From Aricia agestis (lineage: Eukaryota; Arthropoda; Insecta; Lepidoptera; Lycaenidae), in contig NC_056420.1 in assembly GCF_905147365.1 (NCBI RefSeq), positions 7,078,001 to 7,142,000 on the forward strand: a stretch of 64,000 nucleotides of DNA, read 5' to 3'. Under the pieces are notes generated by a model. The model ran no database searches. It was not told where the DNA came from and saw only the letters and a program-made list of their open reading frames with translations. Positions 57,912 through 64,000 of this stretch are shown one piece after another; positions within the stretch are counted from its first letter, which is position 1, and every line of letters starts with the position of its first letter. The translations under genes were made by a program, and so were the position numbers.

Positions 57912-58063
57912 GGTTCGTTCGAATGCGTCCGGAATGGTGGTCAACGGCGTCTCGAGGCGTGCGGGCCGCTCACGCGGCGCATGCGAGTCCAGGCCAACGA
58001 CGACTCGTACGAGGCGACCAAGGACCGCATGTCGAGGACGATAGCGGCGGAGCAGAGCAAATG
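57912..58063 (+). CDS. Ell: ELL exon 4
   Basis: 152 bases encode residues 92-141 and the first two bases of residue 142 (TG|C). It holds GSFECVRNGG and ANDDSYEATKDRM, matching the conserved 'GxFEC' and 'ANDDSYEKTR' segments of ELL. Donor TG|GTAATG. Codons are GC-rich. In place of the family's 'QQYGPKS..' stretch it has RNGGQRRLEACGPLTRRM, rich in arginine. Confidence 0.9.
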
Positions 58064-58289
58064 GTAATGATGATGAAATTGATTCACAGGCAGATGGACC
58101 TACGTATTTTGGTCGTGTCATGTCAAACCCAACCTGGAAATCATATCTAACATTGAATTGCTGCCTATGAATAAATTTCTTCGATGGTACAAGAGGTGTC
58201 CATTATAATTGGCCAGAGCTGAAATTAGTCCGTTGAGCGTTAAATGATGTCCATTCTGTAAGATGTCTGTTCTATTTGGAGTCCATAGT
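58064..58289 (+). other. ELL intron 4, proximal
   Basis: Donor GTAATGATG; no repeat recognised. Confidence 0.4.
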
Positions 58290-58482
58290 CATAGTAAAAG
58301 GAGGGGAAGTAAGTTATCTTCATACAAAGGCATCGCGCGCAGCTTGTATGTGTGCGCCATAGTGTCAATGCGTTTTTTGTTGTGTGCCGTACGTGGAGAC
58401 GCATTGATACTATGGCGCACACATACAAGCCGCGCGCGGTGCCTTTGTATGAAGATAACTTAATTCCCCTCCTTTTACTATG
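58290..58482. mobile_element. Palindromic MITE with 7-bp target duplication
   Basis: Arms of about 85 bp (CATAGTAAAAGGAGGGGAA...; inverse at the right) differ at only a few positions. The element is flanked by the perfect direct repeat CCATAGT (58283-58289 and 58483-58489). 193 bp within the 886-bp intron 4. Confidence 0.9.
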
Positions 58483-58949
58483 CCATAGTGCAGCCATTCC
58501 AAGGATGGATAATGTCAGCTTCAGCCTGCAAGGATCTTGGTGATGCCAAAAGTGGATAAAAACCTATTACCTGTTGCCCAGACGTAAACCATTCTGATAT
58601 AAAGCCAAGTAACTAGGATACAGGGCTTTGCTTGTAAAACCTAAATAAGTTAATTTGCTCATGATTTATGATAGCAATAACATCTGGCTTTAATGACTGC
58701 TTTAGTGTTATAGTCTAAAATTATTACGAACTGAATGAAATACATATACAACCTTGTTTTCGATTCACACGGTAGCTGTTTGTGTGTGCGGGTAGCACAC
58801 TTAATTTTTTCCAGTGCGTTTTACGTCTAGACGTCGAGTCCAGCCTTAACCTCGTAGATATGCTAATTCCAAACAATAGCTGCTAGAATTCGGCAGCGAT
58901 ATTTCAGCACTTCCTAGTTAGATAACGATAATCGCGTTTGCTCTTTCAG
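58483..58949 (+). other. ELL intron 4, distal
   Basis: No element recognised. Ends TTGCTCTTTCAG at 58949. Confidence 0.5.
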
Positions 58950-59303
58950 CACTCGCGTCATCAAGCCGAATCAGACGGACATCGGGAGGAGGGTGAAAGT
59001 CCGATCGGCGTACCCACACGCCCCGAACATGGCCGAGAGGATGGAGCGGGCGGAGCGGCCGGAGCGACCGGAACGGCCGGAGAGGCCGGAGAGACCCGAG
59101 CGACCCGAGAGGATCGACCGGCCCGATCGACCCGAGAAGTTGGACAGGGTCGAGCGGGTCGACCGGGTCGAACGACCCGCGCCCACGAGACCCCAACCCC
59201 CAGCACCACACCTGTCCCAGCAGCAACAGAACCATCCGCAACCCAACCCCCATCAGCCGCAGCGGCCTCCACCCAACCCAGACTTAAGCAGGCGACCTAT
59301 AAA
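58950..59303 (+). CDS. Ell: ELL exon 5 with ERP repeat region
   Basis: 354 bases. The first base completes Cys142 and the rest encodes residues 143-259 and two bases of codon 260. It opens with TRVIKPNQTDIGRRVK, an almost exact match to the conserved ELL segment, and closes with RRPI(K), the start of the next conserved block. Between them, residues 170-218 (59032-59178) are a period-3 repeat (ERP x6, then DRP, DRV, ERV variants), followed by a proline/glutamine-rich stretch (217-254). The donor is AA|GTGAGTA at 59304. The exon is far more GC-rich than the flanking introns, so all its other frames are open too. Confidence 0.9.
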
Positions 59304-59372
59304 GTGAGTAGCCTTGGCTTTTTTGGCACCGATTTAAATGGGAGTAGAACATTGTAATGCATTATGATTTTA
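59304..59372 (+). other. ELL intron 5, start
   Basis: Donor GTGAGTA; the next exon is not in the window. Confidence 0.5.
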
Positions 59373-59564
59373 CTAGATGACGCCCGCAACCCAGTTCCGC
59401 CAAAATTCGTTTATCGCGTGGGAACCGTACATTTTTTCGGAATAAAAAGTATCCTATGTCCTTTCCCCGGACTCAAGGTCTCCATACCAAATTTCAGCAA
59501 AATCGGTTGAGTGGTTTGGGCGTGAAGAGGTAACAGACAGACAGGGATATAATATTAGTATGGA
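59373..59564 (-). mobile_element. Complete short Helitron, family F
   Basis: Minus-strand 5' end TCCATACTAATATTATATCC, then CTGTCTGTCTGTTACC, and 3' end GTTGCGGGCGTCATCTAG, with flanks A (59372) and T (59565). 192 bp, only 70 bp past exon 5. Confidence 0.8.
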
Positions 59565-60290
59565 TTGCAATATAATATAATATTAGCAGAATAAGACTAA
59601 CGGCGACAGTTAGACTATGATAACTTAATTTTTCAAACGAAGATATATTGCCATAAGTTCGGAGAGAGCGGCGGAGAAACAGGAACTTTTGACAAGCTAT
59701 TTCGTAACATAATATCAATAGCATATTTTGTATAGGCACAGTCATATTATTTTTCGCAATAACGTTACAAATATCATGTTCAAATTCTTTGCTATAAACT
59801 CGATTAATAACAACATAAGATACTTTAGTTAAAATGGAAACATGAAATGATTAACAAACTAAATAACATGATGTCGTAAACCAGTTAGTTTCGCAAAACA
59901 TTTAAATTGCGACTCACGTGTATTGTCGGAAACATCTCGTTTCGTCACAAAATTTATCACACGATAATAATTGTGATAAATTAATGTTATAATGGAGGTT
60001 GACGTCTTAGCGTTTCGATAACAATACACTTATTATGTGTGACATTAAATTACTAGGCAATTTCCTACAGTACGACATTATACGCTATCATACAAAACCA
60101 TACTCTGATATTTTGCGGTACGACGCAGGAAGTTTGACCGAAGCTAATGTAAAAATAACATTTAGTTGAAACGTGCCTCGGAAATGTGATTTTGTTATCT
60201 GTATCTCTCAAATGATAAAGCCTTCTAGAATAATCTATGGCCAGACGAAACAATATAAATAATTTAGATGACACGGAAATTTATTTATGG
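59565..60290 (+). other. Intron 5 sequence, nothing recognised
   Basis: About 730 bp. A small hairpin (AATTTATCACA / TGTGATAAATT) lies near 59949-59980. Confidence 0.35.
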
Positions 60291-60298
60291 GTGAAACC

Positions 60299-61017
60299 TA
60301 GGGAATGTTATTATTCGACAAATTAACTATATAATATACTATATAATAACTATATAATTCGAATATTTTACAAAACATTTCGAATAATTCTAATATTATT
60401 CGAATAATTAAAAAATATTGAAAATGCTGAACACTCTGAATAAAAGTAACAAAAAGCTCGACATTTTTTGATACTGTACTGTTTCAATTATCAGTCGAGG
60501 ACTGCCGTGTTAAAGCTATTGAATAGCAAAATTTTATCAACTTGTCGAATAGATCACATCGCGAGCTTCAAGCCAGAAAGGCGTATAAAAAAAATATCTT
60601 TTGTATTTTAACTACATATTTTAAAAATCTCAATATTGCACTTACATTTATTACCTTCTTAAAAAACGAGTTTGTTTTATATACACCCTTCTGGCGTAAT
60701 GAACATGAACAACAATGAACTAAAAACATGGTCATCGGCGACGATGAATGGTCGTATACTCATTAGTTAGACTAAAAACAGATTTATATATATCATTAAA
60801 GATGTAGAATATTCATTAATAATATTATTTTTCTGAAATAAACTTAATTATTTTCTTATTCCATGTTAATTGTATGTTTGATAGCATTTTAAACAAAAAT
60901 AAAAAAATATTTTTAGTATTCGAATTATTCGAAAAATAATTTGGCGAACATTCGAATAATAAAATCGTCGAATATTCGAATAAAACGAGTATTCGAATAT
61001 TCGAATAACATACCCTA
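60299..61017. mobile_element. hAT-type element with 8-bp target duplication
   Basis: Flanked by the perfect 8-bp repeat GTGAAACC (60291-60298 and 61018-61025). Ends TAGGGAATGTTATTATTCGA and the complement of TAGGGTATGTTATTCGAATA. Both ends are packed with TTCGAATA repeats. 719 bp with no transposase ORF, so non-autonomous. Confidence 0.88.
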
Positions 61018-61190
61018 GTGAAACCGTACAGTTTTAGGCAATAATTATTATAATAATATGTCTCTCGAATCTTAATTGTCTCCTCAAGTATTTATCTCCA
61101 TAACAAATTTCATCAAAATCAGTTTAGTAGGTTTAAGCGTAAAGAGATAACAGGCACTTTCGCATTTGTAAATTGTAATATTATTAAGGA
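61018..61190 (-). mobile_element. Helitron remnant abutting the next Helitron
   Basis: Read on the minus strand, TCCTTAATAATATTACAATT, AAATGCGAAAGTGCC is a Helitron 5' end terminating at 61190, right where the CTAG end of the next element starts. Its 3' end is not identified; the TSD of the hAT element occupies the left edge. Confidence 0.6.
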
Positions 61191-61660
61191 CTAGAGATCG
61201 CATAGTTTCAACGACATTAGGACTACTACCTATATTTTGTAAAAAAATATTGACTTTCTCATTTTTTTTCAACTCTTGTCTCTGGGACTTAGCTGATCTC
61301 AGACTAGCCGTGTAAGCGTTGTCTAATAGTATCTTAGATTCAATAAAAAAACTATAATCCATTTTTAATTTATCAACTTGTTGTCAACAGACTTCAACCA
61401 TAAATAAAAGAGTATAATTTGTATGTATAGGCTTGTCACTAAAAAATCTGTCATTTCTCATGTGTGTGTGTTGTAGTGTGTGTAATGTTTTATTTGTTAA
61501 AAAAATGTATGATAAAAGCATAATTTCAAAATAATATTAGTTCGATGCACTCCTTCACCATATAAACTATAACTGTGCAAAATTTCATGCACCTACGTTT
61601 CCCCATTTTTCGTAAAGAGGGTTACAAAGTTTTTCGTTCGCGTATTAATATTATTAAGGA
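61191..61660 (-). mobile_element. Helitron family E, hairpin deleted
   Basis: Minus-strand 5' end TCCTTAATAATATTAATACG, 3' end GCGATCTCTAG with T at 61661 on the opposite side. Compared with 26277-26771, the terminal hairpin GGTCGAATTTCGACC has been lost near 61202. Confidence 0.8.
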
Positions 61661-62576
61661 TAGTACAAACACCATAATAAATTTGGTGTTTTGCCGGACA
61701 AAATAATATGTGAATGACAATTATTACGCTTTTCATCATGATTGGTTTTGTAATCTGATACTTACATGGCGATTAGTTGACTGCAGTCTGCAACTGACTC
61801 ATACCTCCAAGGTTGTGCAAAAATGCTTAACCTCAAACTATGAAAAACTACCTAACGAGGTTGTTAAATAAATAGGAAAATCGGAAACAATTAGATTAGA
61901 TAAGTTTAAAGCATTTTGATATTTAAAACTTGACCAAACTAACATGCCATTTTATCTTTATTGCGTAGATGATGCTTAAATTGGTAGTATTATAATTTAT
62001 AGCCTTACTGAATTTTTCGTTTGGACTTAGAAACTCAACATTATTAGAACAAAATTAGTTAACATTACCTACTACGAAACAACGTGACATTTAGCGCAGG
62101 ATTTTCTTATAAATGTTGAGAAGAACTTAATATTATACATAATATTAGTTTTATTGTTACCATCGATTTGGTCTAGAATAATTGGAAAAGTAACGTGTCA
62201 GACGTGATTGACTTTCACAAATGAACTCTGAAAACATTTTCAAGGTACAATTAGGTTATTGTTCGTTGGCGGCTGTTTGAAGCTAATTAACTCAAGATAA
62301 ATACTCCTTTAAAGGCCACTCGTTTTCCACTTGAATTACTATGTTAAAATAACACAAGTGTTGCTAAAATATCCTCTAACACGTGGGTAATAAAGCATAC
62401 GGCTAATCGCAATTAATTTGACGGCTTGCTAAATTGCTATAAAAATCTAATAAAATACAACGCATAAAAAATAATGAAATGTGTTTGATAATAATTGTTA
62501 TTATAGAAGTTAAAATGCAAATTACAATTATTGTATACAAAAATTACAATAAGCAGGATTGTACTATTTAATGTAA
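61661..62576 (+). other. Intron 5 sequence, nothing recognised
   Basis: About 900 bp of AT-rich sequence, no gene or repeat recognised. Confidence 0.4.
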
Positions 62577-62744
62577 CTAGCTATTTGACCGAGCTTTGCT
62601 CGGTATTCGATAAAACACGAATAAAATGACATTTTCTAAAAATGATTAATAGCTAGATCGATTTATCGCCCCCGAAACCCCCTATATACTAAATTTCATG
62701 AAAATCGTTGGAGCCGATTCCGAGATTCCAATTATATACATATA
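62577..62744 (-). mobile_element. Helitron family D, 5'-truncated
   Basis: Minus-strand 3' end ACCGAGCAAAGCTCGGTCAA, ATAGCTAG. The 5' part stops in ATATAATTGGAATCTCGG, where a family A end begins, so the AACGAGCAATTCTTG start is missing. Confidence 0.75.
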
Positions 62745-62860
62745 CTAGCTGTTGCCCGCGACTTCGTCCGCGTTAGTATAGTAGATCACGTCCCAAGTAT
62801 TATTTATTGTACAAAAATATTCAATGTACAGCATTGACTTTCCTACGATTTTATTATATA
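62745..62860 (-). mobile_element. Helitron family A 3' end, chimeric, second case
   Basis: 116 bp, about 95% identical to 14544-14659, ending at the same internal TTTTATTATATA where a different Helitron 3' end (CTAGCGACCCGCC...) begins. Confidence 0.8.
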
Positions 62861-64000
62861 CTAGCGACCCGCCCCGGCTTCGCACGGGTAAAAAATATAT
62901 AGCCAATGTCGCTCACTGAATAAATGAGTTTTTAATCTAAACCAATATTATAAAGAGGTAAACTTTGTTTGTTTGTTTACTCATAGATCTACTACTACTA
63001 CCCGACTAAGAGCTGATGACCAAATCAGTCATGACTCATGACTCATGTAGCTTCAGCTGTGTTAAAACTCCGTTAGCTACTTCCCTGAACAACCCTTTCT
63101 GATAATCTGCGTGCTGCGTGCAGATTATCAGAAAGGGTTGTTTAGGGAAGTAGCTAACGGAGTTTTAATACAGCTGAACCTACATTATTTTCTTTTTTTC
63201 CCCACCCCACTACTCCCACACCCACCGCCCACGGCCTGCCAGCACGCAGATTATCAGAAAAGGTTGTTCAGGGAAGTAGCTAACGGAGTTTTAATACAGC
63301 TGAAGCTACATTTTTTTCTTTTTTTCCCCACCCCACTACTCCCACACCCACCGCCCACGGCCTGCCAGCACGCAGATTATCAGAAAGGGTTGTTCAGGGA
63401 AGTAGCTAACGGAGTTTTAACACAGGTGAAGCTACATGTAACATGACTGATTTGGTCGTCAGCTCTCCGTCGATACTACTGATAGATACATTACTACTCA
63501 ATAGTCAATACTCATAGATCTAAACCTCCCCTATCCCGCGGGCGCACCCCCGCCTTGGTAGCGCCCACTTCGAAACGGACGTAAATCGCAATATTTTAAT
63601 TTCGCCATAACTTCTAAACCAAACGTCCAATTTTAATCATTCAAAGACCAATTTCATATAATTTCCCCCGTTTTTTCCACATTTTCCACTATTTCTACGC
63701 TCCTATTAGTCTTAGCGTGATAAAATATAGCCTATAGCCTTCCTCGATCAATGGGCTATCTAACACTGAAAGAATTTTTCAAATCGGACCAGTAGTTCCT
63801 GAGGTTAGCGGGTTCAAATAAGCCCTTTCAAATAATTTCCCCCCGTTTTTTCCACATTTTCCTCTATTTCTTCATTTCTATTAGTCTTAGCGTGATAAAA
63901 TATAGCCTATAGCCTTCCTCAATCAATGGGTTATCTAACACTGAAAGAATTTTTCAAATCGGACCAGTAGTTCCTGAGATTAGCGCGTTCAAACAAACAA
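62861..64000. mobile_element. Composite Helitron block running off the window
   Basis: A family C 3' end on the minus strand (GTGCGAAGCCGGGGCGGGTC, GCTAG) lies at 62861-62890. A plus-strand 5' end (TCTAAACCAATATTATAAAG) starts at 62936. From about 63650 to the window end run two tandem ~174-bp units of the family B type. The block is interrupted by the foldback at 62992-63509. Incomplete at the right edge. Confidence 0.65.
62992..63509. mobile_element. Foldback with ~126-bp tandem cassettes
   Basis: Flanked by a perfect 13-bp direct repeat, ACTCATAGATCTA (62979-62991 and 63510-63522), probably the target duplication. A short inverted left arm (CTGATGACCAAATCAGTCAT... to CTGATAATCTGCGTG) faces three cassettes of about 126 bp, each with CGCAGATTATCAGAAA, AGGGAAGTAGCTAACGGAGT, CCCCACCCCACTACTCCCAC and ACGGCCTGCCAGCA. 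It ends GATTTGGTCGTCAGCTC. The open frame across it is a by-product of the repeat period. Confidence 0.8.

Noticed and set aside
58918..59357. Long open frames in the other frames and on the minus strand of ELL exon 5
   Set aside because: By-products of a GC-rich 9-bp repeat. Only the frame beginning TRVIKPNQ matches ELL and joins exon 4 in phase.
63111..63446. 111-codon plus-strand open frame
   Set aside because: It is a translation of three ~126-bp repeat cassettes (126 is divisible by 3), so the frame stays open without selection.

Overview
The window looks like nuclear DNA of a moth or butterfly (Lepidoptera). It is AT-rich and gene-poor, with introns of about 21 kb. It is crowded with short non-autonomous transposons: Helitrons ending in hairpin plus CTAG|T, palindromic foldback elements (MITEs), hAT-type elements with 8-bp target duplications, and the (GTCT)n-bearing 'GGGTTCCGTACC' repeat that I know from lepidopteran genomes. 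No bacterial, plasmid, phage or CRISPR structure is visible. The species cannot be named from the sequence alone.

Only two host genes can be supported. (1) On the minus strand, positions 6521-8092 encode a complete 523-residue cytosolic tyrosyl-tRNA synthetase in one coding exon. A splice acceptor lies 8 bases before its ATG, a probable 5' UTR exon starts near 8632, and a probable poly(A) signal is at 6107-6112. (2) On the plus strand, starting at 12223, is the RNA polymerase II elongation factor ELL. I assembled five coding exons (12223-12357, 33205-33252, 54500-54589, 57912-58063, 58950-59303) by matching splice sites, phases and conserved ELL residues. They encode residues 1-259 plus a split codon. 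The gene continues beyond the window. The two genes point away from each other, with about 3.5 kb between their probable first exons.

Layout: 1-6.1 kb is a transposon graveyard. 6.1-8.7 kb is TyrRS. 8.7-12.2 kb is repeat-bearing intergenic DNA plus the ELL 5' flank. 12.4-33.2 kb is ELL intron 1, dense in repeats. 33.3-54.5 kb is intron 2, repeat-rich in its first 4.5 kb and then strikingly poor in recognisable transposons to about 53.7 kb, with several CpG-rich islands. 54.6-57.9 kb (intron 3) carries a partial duplicate of exon 4. 58.1-58.9 kb (intron 4) carries a palindromic element with a 7-bp target duplication. 59.3-64 kb (intron 5) is again Helitron-rich.

I found no clear new multi-gene system. 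The observations most worth following are: the duplicated 3' splice site and exon start just upstream of ELL exon 4; a run of three-residue ERP-type repeats inside the ELL N-terminal half; two Helitron 3' ends joined to other Helitron ends at the same internal breakpoint; Helitrons inserted exactly end to end; a Helitron copy whose interior is replaced by a (TA)n array; and a foldback family that carries a variable number of ~126-bp cassettes. The two genes have separate jobs (translation; transcription elongation), and nothing here suggests they work together.
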